Shown here: piece after piece, positions 45,571-55,565 of the stretch
How the letters are laid out: every line of letters begins with the position of its first letter
How positions within the stretch are numbered: the stretch's first letter is position 1
NCBI GenBank assembly: GCA_963663285.2
Contig: CAXXNI010000002.1
Span: forward strand, 1,984,001-2,048,000
Length of the DNA: 64,000 nucleotides
Direction: 5' to 3'
Origin: CAXXOK01 sp963663285
GTDB taxonomy: Bacteria > Bacillota > Clostridia > Christensenellales > Aristaeellaceae
Translations under genes and position numbers: made by a program
Notes under the pieces: model-generated
Seen by the model: only the letters and a program-made list of their open reading frames with translations
Databases searched by the model: none
What the model was told of the DNA's origin: nothing

Positions 45571-48324
45571 ATGAAACGGACGGTGAAATGGATGAGATTG
45601 GATGTTACGGTGGAGTACTTAAAAAAGCCGCTGGGCATAGACGAAAAAAAGCCGGACATCAGCTGGAAATTCATTGCGGAGGATGACAACATCCGCCAGG
45701 TAGCCTATCGCATCGTGGTCAGCGATTGGGATAGCGAGGTCTGGGATAGTACCCGCATGGAAATAGATCAGTCCATCCATATTCTTTATGGGGGCGAGGT
45801 ATTGCGGCCTTGCACCGAGTACCGTGTGGACGTGATTGCATGGGACGATCAGGGGCGCGAATATCTGGGCGATTGCGCCTTTGAAACAGGGTTGATGGGC
45901 GAAGACTTCCCCGGTTCATGGATTACCCACCCCATGGAAGCGGATTATTTGCCTGTTCCTGTGTTTGCCAAACAGTTCACCACCCAAAAAAAGCTGCTTT
46001 CCGCCCGTATTTATGCCACGGCCTGCGGTGTATACGAAATCAGACTCAACGGAAACAAAGTGGACGACCGGTATTTTGCACCGGGCTGGACAGCATACCA
46101 AAACCGGCTGTTGTACCAAACCTATGATGTAACAGAGCAGCTAACAAACAGCAATCAGCTTGAAGTGCTGGTGGCCAACGGCTGGTATAATGGCATCATC
46201 GGCTTTGCCTACCGCCCGAATTTTTATGGTGACCGCACGGCGGTGCGTTTGGCCGTGCACCTTGTCTACCCGGACGGCGATGAGTGGCTGGGCACGGATG
46301 AAAGCTGGCAGGTTATGGCCAGCGAAATTCAAGAGAGCGAAATTTACAACGGCGAGGTTATCGACCTGACGGCAAAGAAAGAAACGTTGGGTAATGCCGT
46401 TCTTTATCAACCCGGCAGCAGGATTGGAGCCTTGTCCGGCGATGTGGTGCTGCCCGTACGCATTGTGGAGCGGATTCCCGCAAAGCGCAAGTTCATTACA
46501 CCCCGGGGCGAAGTCGTTCTGGATTTTGGACAGAACCTGACGGGTGTTGTGGAAGTGCGCCTTCCGGATACGGATGATGGCAAGCTGGTACTGCGGCATG
46601 CCGAGACGCTCGATAAAGACGGCAACTTCTACACGGAAAACCTGCGCCGGGCCAAGGCGACGGATACCATTGTGTATACCGCCGGGGATGTAGGGCGTAC
46701 GGTAATGCCCCGGTTCACCTTCCACGGTTTTCGCTACCTCGCCATTGAAGGAACGAAGCAGAATGTTGATATAAGCTGCTTTACGGCGTGTGTTATGGCA
46801 ACGGATATGCCGCAAACGGGCTTTTTCAGCTGCAATCATGAGAAGGTCAACCAGCTGCAATCGAACATCTTTTGGAGCGCACGGGATAATTTTCTGGACA
46901 TTCCGACCGATTGCCCCCAGCGGGATGAACGGCTGGGATGGACAGGGGATGCTCAGGTATTCAGCAGCACAGCAGCCTTCAATATGGATACTGCGCTGTT
47001 TTTCCGAAAATGGATGCGGGATTTGCTTGCGGAGCAGACGGACGAATTCGGCCCCGCCCATGTCGTACCCAACGTACTTGGCAATATTGAGGCAGGCGCG
47101 GGCTGGTGCGACAGCATCACCATGATTCCCTGGGAGATGTATCAGACTTACGGAGATAAGCGGTTTCTGGAGGAAGCCTATCCGGGCATGGTGCGTTACA
47201 TTGACTATATCCAGCGGCACAGCGGGGGCAACCTGCTTTGGCAAAGAGGGATGCAATACGGCGACTGGCTGGCGCTGGATTGCGAACAGGGGCAGCCACG
47301 GGGTATGACGGATCAGTACCTTGCGGCAAACGCCTTCTACCTGCACTCGCTGGAGATTCTGTTCCGCACCGCCACCGCTTTGGGCATTCAGAAGGATTTT
47401 GAAACCTATTTTTCCCTTTACCAAGAGGTTAAGCGGGCGTTTCAGAAGGAGTACATCACCGAAACGGGCCGAATCGTCAGCGAAACACAAACCGGCTGCA
47501 TCCTACCCCTTCAGTTCGGGCTTGTACGGAACAAGGACAGGGAGCGCATTGTGGAAACGCTGGTCAACAACGTTGTTGACCATGGCATGCACCTGACGAC
47601 CGGGTTTATGGGAACGCCCTTTATTTGCCCGGTGCTGTCCAATAACGGCAGGCACGACATTGCCACCCGTTTGTTCCTTTCCGAGGATATTCCCTCCTGG
47701 CTCTATGAGGTCAATATGGGAGCGACAACCATCTGGGAGCGGTGGGATTCCATTTACCCGGACGGCAGCTTTCAGCCCGACGGCATGAATTCCCTTAACC
47801 ACTACGCCAATGGGTCCATCGGCCATTGGATGTATACGCAGATTGCAGGCATCAACGCCGTGGAACCGGGCTATAAGCGGATTCGCCTTGCGCCCAAGCT
47901 CACCCCCGGCATCTGTCAGGTGCAGGCAAAGCTGGAAACGCTTTATGGTACGTTAAGCGCACGTTATTCCTGCAAGGACGGTATGTTTGTGTACGACGTG
48001 CAGATTCCGCCGAACACCACTGCAGAGATCGTACTGCCCGAGTTGCAGCAAACTCTTCAGGTGGGCTCGGGAAAATATCATTTTTCCATTCCCGTCGATG
48101 CCGATCTGACACCGCTGAAGTACAGCCGGTTTACCCCGGTCAAGAATGTCGTTACCCAGCAAACAGCGCGGGATATTCTTGAGCGCGATGTTCCGGGCAC
48201 ACTGGCAAGCCCTATGCTGAATATGCTATGGGAAATGCCCCTTTTCAAGATGGCCGGAATTATGCCGGAGGGGAGCGAACCGGTGCTGGATAAAGTAATT
48301 CAGGCATTGAACGCCGCGGAATAG
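45571..48324 (+). CDS. Alpha-L-rhamnosidase, GH78
   Basis: Removes terminal alpha-L-rhamnose from glycosides such as rutinosides or bacterial polysaccharides. About 917 residues with the GH78 layout: N-terminal Ig-like domain (~1-115), beta-sandwich carbohydrate-binding domain (VYEIRLNGNKVDDRYFAPGW), then an (alpha/alpha)6 barrel with the catalytic segment DCPQRDERLGWTGDAQVF (~447) and ATTIWERWDS, and a C-terminal beta domain (GYKRIRLAPK). No signal peptide, so it acts in the cytoplasm, fitting import of the intact glycoside. ATG 45571 has no ribosome site; ATG 45592 is an alternative. The last ~60 residues are an extra tail. Confidence 0.93.
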   Translation: MKRTVKWMRLDVTVEYLKKPLGIDEKKPDISWKFIAEDDNIRQVAYRIVVSDWDSEVWDSTRMEIDQSIHILYGGEVLRPCTEYRVDVIAWDDQGREYLGDCAFETGLMGEDFPGSWITHPMEADYLPVPVFAKQFTTQKKLLSARIYATACGVYEIRLNGNKVDDRYFAPGWTAYQNRLLYQTYDVTEQLTNSNQLEVLVANGWYNGIIGFAYRPNFYGDRTAVRLAVHLVYPDGDEWLGTDESWQVMASEIQESEIYNGEVIDLTAKKETLGNAVLYQPGSRIGALSGDVVLPVRIVERIPAKRKFITPRGEVVLDFGQNLTGVVEVRLPDTDDGKLVLRHAETLDKDGNFYTENLRRAKATDTIVYTAGDVGRTVMPRFTFHGFRYLAIEGTKQNVDISCFTACVMATDMPQTGFFSCNHEKVNQLQSNIFWSARDNFLDIPTDCPQRDERLGWTGDAQVFSSTAAFNMDTALFFRKWMRDLLAEQTDEFGPAHVVPNVLGNIEAGAGWCDSITMIPWEMYQTYGDKRFLEEAYPGMVRYIDYIQRHSGGNLLWQRGMQYGDWLALDCEQGQPRGMTDQYLAANAFYLHSLEILFRTATALGIQKDFETYFSLYQEVKRAFQKEYITETGRIVSETQTGCILPLQFGLVRNKDRERIVETLVNNVVDHGMHLTTGFMGTPFICPVLSNNGRHDIATRLFLSEDIPSWLYEVNMGATTIWERWDSIYPDGSFQPDGMNSLNHYANGSIGHWMYTQIAGINAVEPGYKRIRLAPKLTPGICQVQAKLETLYGTLSARYSCKDGMFVYDVQIPPNTTAEIVLPELQQTLQVGSGKYHFSIPVDADLTPLKYSRFTPVKNVVTQQTARDILERDVPGTLASPMLNMLWEMPLFKMAGIMPEGSEPVLDKVIQALNAAE

Positions 48325-48334
48325 GAGGCACAGT

Positions 48335-49162
48335 ATGATGTGGTATCAGGCAGAAAAAATCAGCGAACACGTAAGCGGAATTCTTGATATTACAGGTGTT
48401 CGCTGCTTTCTGGTGGAGGGTACGGATTCCGCGCTGCTGATTGATACCGGCACAGGCGCGGGAAACCTAAAATCCTTCGTGGATACGCTTACGGATCTGC
48501 CTTATCAGGTGGTGCTGACCCACGGCCATGTGGATCACGCCGGAGGCGCATGGGCGTTTGATTCGGTATACCTGAACCCCAAGGATCATGCGCTGGTCAA
48601 AAGGCACGCAACCCTTGAAAACCGCATGGGTTACATTGGCGCTGTGGCTCCCCCAATGGCGGAAACAGTCCAGCGAGAAAACGCATTGGGCACGGCTCCT
48701 TATACGCTTCTGGCTTTGGAGGACGGACAGGTGTTTCCGCTGGGCGGGCTGGATGTGGAAGTGATTGAAGCCGCCGGGCATACCCAGGGCATGAGCTGTA
48801 TGCTGCTTCGGCAGGAACGGATGCTGATTCTCGGGGATGCCTGCAACAGCCGGGTCTTTCTCTTTGACGATGAGGCCTCTTCCGTATCGGAATACCGGAA
48901 AAGCCTTGAAAAGCTGCTAGCTCTGGACGGGCTGTATGATACGGCGCTTTTTTCTCACGGGCCCGCGGTTCAGCCAAAGGCAATGGCAGCGGGCTGCACC
49001 GCCGTTGCGGATGAGATACTTGCGGGCACGGACGACAAAATTCCCTTTCATTTCATGGGGAAAAATGCTTGCCTTGCCAAAGCCGTATTCACCGATGGAA
49101 TGACCCGTGTGGATGGCGGAATTGGGAACATTGTATATAATCCTACGCAAATTTTGTCGTAA
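48335..49162 (+). CDS. Metallo-beta-lactamase-fold hydrolase
   Basis: About 275 residues. The metal site is THGHVDHAGG (~61-70), with further ligands expected at AAGHTQGMS and GDACNSR. It is of the glyoxalase-II-like branch. It could open a lactone or ester in the glycoside pathway, but no substrate is shown by sequence. It starts 10 bases after the rhamnosidase gene in the same operon, after AATAGGAGG. Confidence 0.85.
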   Translation: MMWYQAEKISEHVSGILDITGVRCFLVEGTDSALLIDTGTGAGNLKSFVDTLTDLPYQVVLTHGHVDHAGGAWAFDSVYLNPKDHALVKRHATLENRMGYIGAVAPPMAETVQRENALGTAPYTLLALEDGQVFPLGGLDVEVIEAAGHTQGMSCMLLRQERMLILGDACNSRVFLFDDEASSVSEYRKSLEKLLALDGLYDTALFSHGPAVQPKAMAAGCTAVADEILAGTDDKIPFHFMGKNACLAKAVFTDGMTRVDGGIGNIVYNPTQILS

Positions 49163-49274
49163 TATGTTAGTAAGGTTGGCAGGTTTCGACATTCCAAGCA
49201 TGACAATTTCTTGTTATTATATGGACAGTTAATACAAATAAAACTCAACCATCGTTGTGTACGGGAGGAATAGG

Positions 49275-50769
49275 ATGAGTGGCGAAGTGATTCTGGAAGC
49301 GACGCAGATATGCAAGGCGTTTGGCCCTACGGTAGCGCTGGATCATGTCAATTTCCGCCTTTGCCGCGGCGACATTCGCGGCTTGATTGGCGAGAATGGC
49401 TGCGGCAAGTCTACGCTGACCTCCATCCTCAGCGGTGCGCTGAAAGCCGACAGCGGCGAAATGATGTATCACGGCCAGCCACACGCGCCCAAGAGCGTGG
49501 TTGAGGCGCAGAAACAGGGAATCTCCATGATTCTGCAAGAATCTGGCACCATCGCCGGCCTGAGTGTTGCGCAGAATATATTCATCGGCTCTGAACGGGA
49601 TTTTTGCACGGGCGGCATTGTGGATAAGCGTGCCATGGTCAAAGCGGCCAATGCCCTGTTCAAACAGCTGGGACTTACGAATTTTCACGGCAGCGACAAC
49701 ATCAACGGCTATAGCTTTGAGCAGCGAAAGCTTTTGGAGATCGTCCGGGCGCTGAAGAACAAGCCCGAGGTTCTGGTGGTGGATGAAACCACGTCGGCAC
49801 TATCCCACGACGGCCGCCAGCTGCTCTATCATCTGGTGCGGGAAATGGCTGCGGAAGGGCGCGGCGTTATCTTCATCTCTCACGATTTGGACGAAGTGCT
49901 GGAGCTTTGCACGGTACTGTCCGTACTCCGGGACGGTCAGGAAGTCGGCGAGCTGCGCAAGGAAGAAATGGACCCCCGCGTTGTCCGCAGGATGATGGTG
50001 GGACGCGAAATCAGCGAAAAATATTACCGCGAGGATTATGACAGCACCTGCTCGGATGAGGTTGCACTGGCGTTTAACGCCGCGAGCTTTGGCAAAATCA
50101 AGGATTTTACCCTAAAGGTTCACAAGGGCGAAATCGTAGGCCTCGGCGGTCTGTCCGGCGACGGTATGCACGAAGTGGGCCGGATGGGTTTTGGCCTGGA
50201 GCCGTTAACCGCAGGCGCCGTAGAGCGTAACGGTAAGCCCGTAACCTCCCCCAAGGAAGCTATCCGGCGCGGGCTGGGCTATATTTCCAAAGACCGTGAT
50301 CAGGCGGCGCTGGTACTCTCCGGCAGCATTCAGGATAACATCGTAATGCCATCGCTGGAAACCCTGACACGGCACACCTTCATCAACCCCCGCCGCCGAA
50401 CGCCGCCTCGCCGGCAATACAATCAGTGCCCTGACCATCAAGTGCCGCAACAGGCGGCAGCTGGTACGGGAGCTATCGGGGGGCAACAAGCAAAAAGTAT
50501 CCTTCGGCAAATGGATTGCCAAAGGCTCCGAAGTCATCATTATGGACTGCCCCACCCGCGGCGTCGATATCGGCGTAAAACAGGCGATGTATGAGCTGAT
50601 TGCCCAAATGAAGCGGGAAGGCAAAGCGATCCTGTTCATCAGCGAGGAGCTGAGCGAGCTGATCGGCATGTGCGACCGTATTGAAATTATGAAGGATTTT
50701 CGGATCAACAAGGAATTTATGCGGTCGCCCGATTTAAGGGACAGCGACATCATCGAATACATGATCTAA
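49275..50769 (+). CDS. Sugar ABC transporter ATPase (RbsA-like), frameshifted
   Basis: Two-domain ATPase of a ribose/galactose-type importer. Domain 1 has Walker A GENGCGKSTL, a degenerate signature (YSFEQRKLLEI instead of LSGGQ) and VLVVDETTSAL. Domain 2 has the degenerate P-loop GLSGDGMHE normal for this family, the signature ELSGGNKQK and IIMDCPTRGVDIG, where the usual catalytic Glu is Cys. The frame shifts in a run of five C (50387-50391); dropping one C gives FINPAAERRLAGNTIS and leads into the second frame, which ends at 50769 (about 498 residues in all). ATG 49275 has GGGAGGAA upstream. Partners: permeases at 50782 and 53090 and the binding protein at 51838. Confidence 0.87.
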
Positions 50770-50781
50770 GGAGGGCGGATA

Positions 50782-51768
50782 ATGACGACGGTAAAAAACG
50801 TTCACGTCAAGGCGGCGTCAAAACGGTTCTATGCTTCTGCCGGGCTGCAAAGCCTGCTGCCCATCGCGGGTCTTGTGTTGGTAACGATTATATTCGGCAT
50901 CACCAGTAAGGGCATCCTGTTTTCCGCATATAACCTGAAATCCTTCGTTACGCAGGTAACCCCGGTTCTCATTATTGCCTGCGGAGCGATGTTCATCTAC
51001 TCATTGGGCAACATGGACGTGTCCATCGGTACAGAGGTGGGTGTTTGCGGGCTGTCCGCGGTGGTTACGCTGAACGCCACAGGCTCGCTGGTGCTAGCCG
51101 TTTTGGTTTCCATTGTCTGTGCGGTTGCGTTTTCATCCATTAACAGCTTACTAAGCGGCGTATTGAAAATCCCCCCCATTCTTGCTTCCGTATGCACCAT
51201 GATGATCGGCCGCGGAATGCTGACCATTATTGCCACCCGGGCGGGCGGCTCCGGCATCAAGGCGCAATACGACCTTTCCTTTCTTAAAGCGGTTCCCACC
51301 AAGATTGCCGTTATGATTCTTGTGGTGCTGGTGCTGGGATACTTCTTTAAATACACCGCCATCGGCAAGTCCGCCCGCAGCGTCGGTGCAAACGCCGAGT
51401 GTGCGCGGGGCAACGGCACCGAACCTTTCAAGATACAAATGCTCTGCTATATGATTCTCGGCGTAACCGTCGGTATCGCGGCAGCGTTCATTTGGGCCAA
51501 TACGGGCAATATCACACGTGCCAGCGGCCAGGGATATGAAATGGATGTCATGATCGCGCTTATTCTGGGCGGCATGTCCCTCAACGGCGGTATGCGCTCC
51601 CGCTTTTCAGCGGCAGTGATTGGCTCTTTCACTTATATCATCCTGCAAAACGGTCTGCTGCTCTCCTCTTTTCTGCAATACAATCAGGTGGATATGGCCA
51701 AGGCGGTTATCTTCGTCGTGATGATTATCATTACCAGCCGGGAAAAGGGCAATCTGCTGCCCAAGTAA
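50782..51768 (+). CDS. Sugar ABC transporter permease (RbsC-like), first
   Basis: About 328 residues with eight to ten hydrophobic segments of the BPD_transp_2 family. Characteristic stretches are YSLGNMDVSIGTEVGVCGLS and MDVMIALILGGMSLNGGMRS. It forms the membrane channel with the second permease at 53090. It starts 12 bases after the ATPase gene, following GGAGGGCG. Confidence 0.9.
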   Translation: MTTVKNVHVKAASKRFYASAGLQSLLPIAGLVLVTIIFGITSKGILFSAYNLKSFVTQVTPVLIIACGAMFIYSLGNMDVSIGTEVGVCGLSAVVTLNATGSLVLAVLVSIVCAVAFSSINSLLSGVLKIPPILASVCTMMIGRGMLTIIATRAGGSGIKAQYDLSFLKAVPTKIAVMILVVLVLGYFFKYTAIGKSARSVGANAECARGNGTEPFKIQMLCYMILGVTVGIAAAFIWANTGNITRASGQGYEMDVMIALILGGMSLNGGMRSRFSAAVIGSFTYIILQNGLLLSSFLQYNQVDMAKAVIFVVMIIITSREKGNLLPK

Positions 51769-51837
51769 ACCATGCGCTTAAAGCTGCAGCCATCAACAGC
51801 TTTGAACAATAGAGAATTAATAACAGGAGGTAACACC

Positions 51838-52992
51838 ATGAAAAACATGAAGAGAATCCTTACCGTACTGCTTATCCTCACCCTGTGCTTGGGCATACCG
51901 AACGCTCTGGCCTCCGAATCCATCACCCCGGTGAAAATTGCCATGATGATTTGGGACAACGGCCCCCAGCAGACAGCAACCATGAACTACTGCAAAGCAC
52001 TTGAAAAGGAAATCAACGGGCTGACTTTCGTTTTTGGCCAGCTGGATTCCTCCGACGCGGATGCTAACGTAGCCGCTTGCCAGGCGATGATTGCCCAAGG
52101 CTGCAATGGCATTATCCTTTACAACCAGACCGGCGGACTTGCGACCATCGTCGAGGCTGCCAGCGAAGCCGGCGTATATGTCGGTTGCTACCTGACCGAC
52201 CCCGATGAAAGCGTCAAAGCGGAAATCAACACCAGCCCCTACTATGTCGGCTGCGCCATGGACGGCACCACCGACACGGCTTCCATCGGCGTTTACGCTG
52301 CACAGATCGCCATTGAAAACGGCTACAAACACATCGGCTCCGTATCCTTCCCGCTGGACATCATGGCGCCCATGAAAACCATGGTGGAAGCCTTCTACGG
52401 CGCGATTGAGGAATACAACCAGACCGCCGCAGATGCCGACAAAATTGAGCTGTACGCCAATGAAGAAGTATGGTTCACCCAGGTGGATGCTTCCTACTTT
52501 GCCAACTATCCCGAAATGGATGCTGTGTTCGGCTCCGGCGGCGGCGTGCTGTCCGTGTATCCGACCCTTGTGCAGGCGAATTTAACCGACAAGATCAAGT
52601 TGATCTCCACCGGTATGCTCTATGATGATGACACCGTTGCCGCCATCGAAAACGGCAATATCGTGCTGGCTTCCACCAGCTCCATCGAACAGCTGATCTA
52701 TCCTGTGGCGCTGATTTTCAACGCGGTGCAGGGGCAGGCCTATCCCGACCAGCCCGCTACCCCCGAAACCCGCGGCTGCGGCATCATCTACTTCCGCAAC
52801 GCACAGGACATTCAGACCGTGAAGGATCACTCCTACCTGTACGCCACCGACTTTACCGAGTATGACCGCCTGATGCTCACCCCCGAGGATGCCAAGCAAT
52901 TCCTGCTGGCCTATAACCCCGATGCCACCTACGCCAGCCTGACTGCGCTGCTGGACACCCTGAACGTGGATACGCTCAGCGCGATGAACTAA
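51838..52992 (+). CDS. Sugar ABC transporter substrate-binding protein
   Basis: About 384 residues of the periplasmic-binding-protein type I fold (Peripla_BP_4). A signal peptide, ILTVLLILTLCLGIPNALA, ends near SES; no lipobox Cys is evident, so anchoring is uncertain. Conserved stretches are CQAMIAQGCNGIILYNQTGG and GSGGGVLSVYPTLVQA. ATG 51838 has AGGAGG upstream. A hairpin follows, which may protect its mRNA and raise its level relative to the permeases. Confidence 0.9.
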   Translation: MKNMKRILTVLLILTLCLGIPNALASESITPVKIAMMIWDNGPQQTATMNYCKALEKEINGLTFVFGQLDSSDADANVAACQAMIAQGCNGIILYNQTGGLATIVEAASEAGVYVGCYLTDPDESVKAEINTSPYYVGCAMDGTTDTASIGVYAAQIAIENGYKHIGSVSFPLDIMAPMKTMVEAFYGAIEEYNQTAADADKIELYANEEVWFTQVDASYFANYPEMDAVFGSGGGVLSVYPTLVQANLTDKIKLISTGMLYDDDTVAAIENGNIVLASTSSIEQLIYPVALIFNAVQGQAYPDQPATPETRGCGIIYFRNAQDIQTVKDHSYLYATDFTEYDRLMLTPEDAKQFLLAYNPDATYASLTALLDTLNVDTLSAMN

Positions 52993-53015
52993 CCGCCTGA
53001 CTGAATCAACCCATC

Positions 53016-53050
53016 GGACCGCGGGGAAGGCAATCCCCTCCCCGCGGTCC
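53016..53050 (+). other. Intercistronic hairpin after the binding-protein gene
   Basis: GGACCGCGGGGA (53016-53027) pairs with TCCCCGCGGTCC (53039-53050). No T-tract follows, so it is more likely an mRNA-stabilising element than a terminator. Confidence 0.55.
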
Positions 53051-53089
53051 ATACCCGATTACATTGTCCGAAGGGACTGGGAGGGCAAA

Positions 53090-54052
53090 ATGCGAAAAGT
53101 CAAAAACATCATCGGAATGGCATTCCTTCCGGTTATGACGTTTCTGGTTTTCTTTATCATCACCAGATTCACCGGGAACACCTCCTTCGGGGATCTGTAC
53201 ACTTGGCGTATGATCTTCATCGGCACAGCAACCACGGTAAGCATGGGCTATGTGCTGGCGCTGAACATGAAGAGCGGCCGCATGGATTTATCCTGTGGCG
53301 CCAACATGATTGCCTCAAGCATCATCGCCGTAAATCTCTCGGTAAAACTTGGGTTGGGCGGCTGGGCTATGATGGCGATCTGCATCGTAGTTTGCACAGG
53401 ATTCAGCCTGATTACCGCATTGATATACGTCTACACCAAAATGCCTATCATCGTAACCACCATCGGTATGGCGCTGGTGTATGAGGCCGTTACGCGGCTG
53501 GTCAACGGCGGCAACGGCGCAAACGTCATTTCCACCGGCGCTTACAACTTCTGGGGCATGGCGCCCTGGGCCTATATCCTGATGGTGATCTGCATTGCCA
53601 CCTACCACATCGTAACCAAGTACACCATCATCGGCTATGAAGCCAACGCCCTGGCCAATAACCAGCAGCTGGCTGTGAACCTGGGCATCAACGAACGGAA
53701 AAATGTAATCCTGATTTTCCTGGTATCCGGGATGCTGCTGGGTCTGTGCAGCGCCATTTATGCGGGCACCAACGTCATCTCCGCCCAGTCCAATCTGGTC
53801 AGTGTCGGACAGGTGTTCATCAACCTGCTCCCCGTGCTTATCGGCTTTTCATTGGCGAAGTTCGGCTGGGATTCCATCGGCATTCTCATGGGCGCGCTGT
53901 CGGTGGGCATTATCAAGTACGGGCTCAATCTGCTCAGTCTGGGCAGTGCGCTCAACATCGTGCTTGGCCTGTTTATGATTGCCTTCTGTGCATACGACAT
54001 GCTGGATGCGCGCATGCAGCGAAAGCGGCAGTTAACGGCATCGGCACCATAA
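53090..54052 (+). CDS. Sugar ABC transporter permease (RbsC-like), second
   Basis: About 320 residues, again of the BPD_transp_2 family, with GRMDLSCGANMIASSIIAVN and GFSLAKFGWDSIGILMGAL. Two different permease genes with one ATPase indicate a heterodimeric channel. ATG 53090 follows GGGAGGGC. A terminator lies 16 bases downstream. Confidence 0.88.
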   Translation: MRKVKNIIGMAFLPVMTFLVFFIITRFTGNTSFGDLYTWRMIFIGTATTVSMGYVLALNMKSGRMDLSCGANMIASSIIAVNLSVKLGLGGWAMMAICIVVCTGFSLITALIYVYTKMPIIVTTIGMALVYEAVTRLVNGGNGANVISTGAYNFWGMAPWAYILMVICIATYHIVTKYTIIGYEANALANNQQLAVNLGINERKNVILIFLVSGMLLGLCSAIYAGTNVISAQSNLVSVGQVFINLLPVLIGFSLAKFGWDSIGILMGALSVGIIKYGLNLLSLGSALNIVLGLFMIAFCAYDMLDARMQRKRQLTASAP

Positions 54053-54068
54053 AATGTGAAAGCTAGTA

Positions 54069-54096
54069 TCCCGGCATTTTACATGCCGGGATTTTT
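54069..54096 (+). terminator. Rho-independent terminator inside the locus
   Basis: TCCCGGCAT (54069-54077) pairs with ATGCCGGGA (54083-54091), followed by TTTTT. It separates the transporter genes from the enzymes downstream. Confidence 0.78.
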
Positions 54097-54125
54097 AAAA
54101 AGAATCAGAAATGCGGAGGATGGCT

Positions 54126-55565
54126 ATGTTTCCAGCATCTTTTCTATGGGGCGGCGCGGTGGCTGCCAATCAATGCGAAGGCGCTTATAACGAGGACGGC
54201 AAGGGGCTGTCGATACAGGATGTTATGCCGCGCGGCCTCAAGGGGGAGCGCACTCCGGCGCCTACGCCCGACAACCTGAAGCTTGCGGGAATAGACTTCT
54301 ACCACCGCTACCCGCAGGATATAAGGCTGCTGGCGGAAATGGGCTTCAAGGCGTTTCGCACATCCATAGCCTGGAGCCGCATCTTTCCCATGGGGGATGA
54401 GGAAACACCCAACGAAGCGGGGCTTGCCTTTTATGACCGCCTTTTTGATGAATGCCGCAAGTACGGTATCGAGCCTATTGTAACGCTCTCCCACTATGAA
54501 ACGCCCCTGCATTTGGCGCAGGCTTATAACGGCTGGCTGGATCGGCGGCTGATTGATTTCTACGCGCGGTATGTGCGTACGGTGTTCACCCGGTACAAAG
54601 ATAAGGTGAAATACTGGCTTACGTTTAACGAGATCAACTCCATCCTGCATTCGCCGTTTATGAGCGGGGGCATCAATACCCCCGCGGAAGAGCTGACGCC
54701 CTCGCAGCTTTATCAGGCGATACACCACGAGCTGGTCGCAAGCGCGCTGGCAACGAAGATCGGCCATAAAATCTGCGATCATATGCAAATCGGCTGTATG
54801 ATTCTGAGCATGCCGGTTTATCCCCTGACACCCGCACCTTCGGATGTGATTGCGGCGATGGAAGAAAACCGGAAGAACCAGATGTTTGCGGAAATTCACG
54901 CGCGCGGAGAATACCCCGGCTATATGAAGCGCATGATGCAGGAAAAGAATATACAAGTCACCTTTGCCCCCGGCGATGAAGAACTGCTGAAGGAGAACAC
55001 CGTTGATTTTATTTCCTTTAGTTACTATGTTAGCGTCTGCGCAACCGCCGACCCGAATCAAAACGTTCGCAGCGAGGGCAATCTGCTGGGCGGCGTGCCC
55101 AACCCGTATCTGCAAGCGAGCGAATGGGGCTGGCAGATTGACCCGCAAGGCCTGCGCTATATCCTAAACGAGTTTTGGAATCTGTATCGCAAGCCGCTGT
55201 TCATCGTAGAAAATGGCTTGGGCGCGAAGGATGTGCTGGTGAAGGATGCACACGGCAATTTAACCGTAGAGGACGATTACCGGATTGACTATATGCGCAG
55301 CCATCTGTTACAGGTTGAGGAAGCCCTGGCAGACGGGGTGCCCATTATGGGCTACACCGCTTGGGGCTGTATAGATTTGGTCAGCGCCTCAACCGCGCAG
55401 ATGAGCAAACGTTACGGCATGATCTATGTGGACCGCAACGACGATGGCAGCGGAACTCTGGCACGCTATCGCAAGAAGAGCTTCGGCTGGTACAAGAAAA
55501 TGATTGCCACCAACGGCGCTGCATTGAAAGAGGAGCGGAACCATGAACAGGTATCTGGGGATTGA
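54126..55565 (+). CDS. GH1 6-phospho-beta-glucosidase
   Basis: About 479 residues. N-terminal signature FPASFLWGGAVAANQCEGAY; the acid/base Glu is in LTFNEINS (~167) and the nucleophile Glu in LFIVENGLGAKD (~361). SASTAQMSKRYGMIYVD (~418-433) and KKSFGWYKKMI match the phosphate-binding positions of 6-phospho-beta-glucosidases rather than plain beta-glucosidases. There is no PTS in the locus, so the phosphorylated substrate would come from the ROK kinase next door. ATG 54126 follows GCGGAGG. It overlaps the kinase gene by 23 bases. Confidence 0.88.
   Translation: MFPASFLWGGAVAANQCEGAYNEDGKGLSIQDVMPRGLKGERTPAPTPDNLKLAGIDFYHRYPQDIRLLAEMGFKAFRTSIAWSRIFPMGDEETPNEAGLAFYDRLFDECRKYGIEPIVTLSHYETPLHLAQAYNGWLDRRLIDFYARYVRTVFTRYKDKVKYWLTFNEINSILHSPFMSGGINTPAEELTPSQLYQAIHHELVASALATKIGHKICDHMQIGCMILSMPVYPLTPAPSDVIAAMEENRKNQMFAEIHARGEYPGYMKRMMQEKNIQVTFAPGDEELLKENTVDFISFSYYVSVCATADPNQNVRSEGNLLGGVPNPYLQASEWGWQIDPQGLRYILNEFWNLYRKPLFIVENGLGAKDVLVKDAHGNLTVEDDYRIDYMRSHLLQVEEALADGVPIMGYTAWGCIDLVSASTAQMSKRYGMIYVDRNDDGSGTLARYRKKSFGWYKKMIATNGAALKEERNHEQVSGD

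Noticed and set aside
46141..47490. 449-residue minus-strand frame inside the rhamnosidase gene
   Set aside because: Antisense shadow of the GH78 gene.
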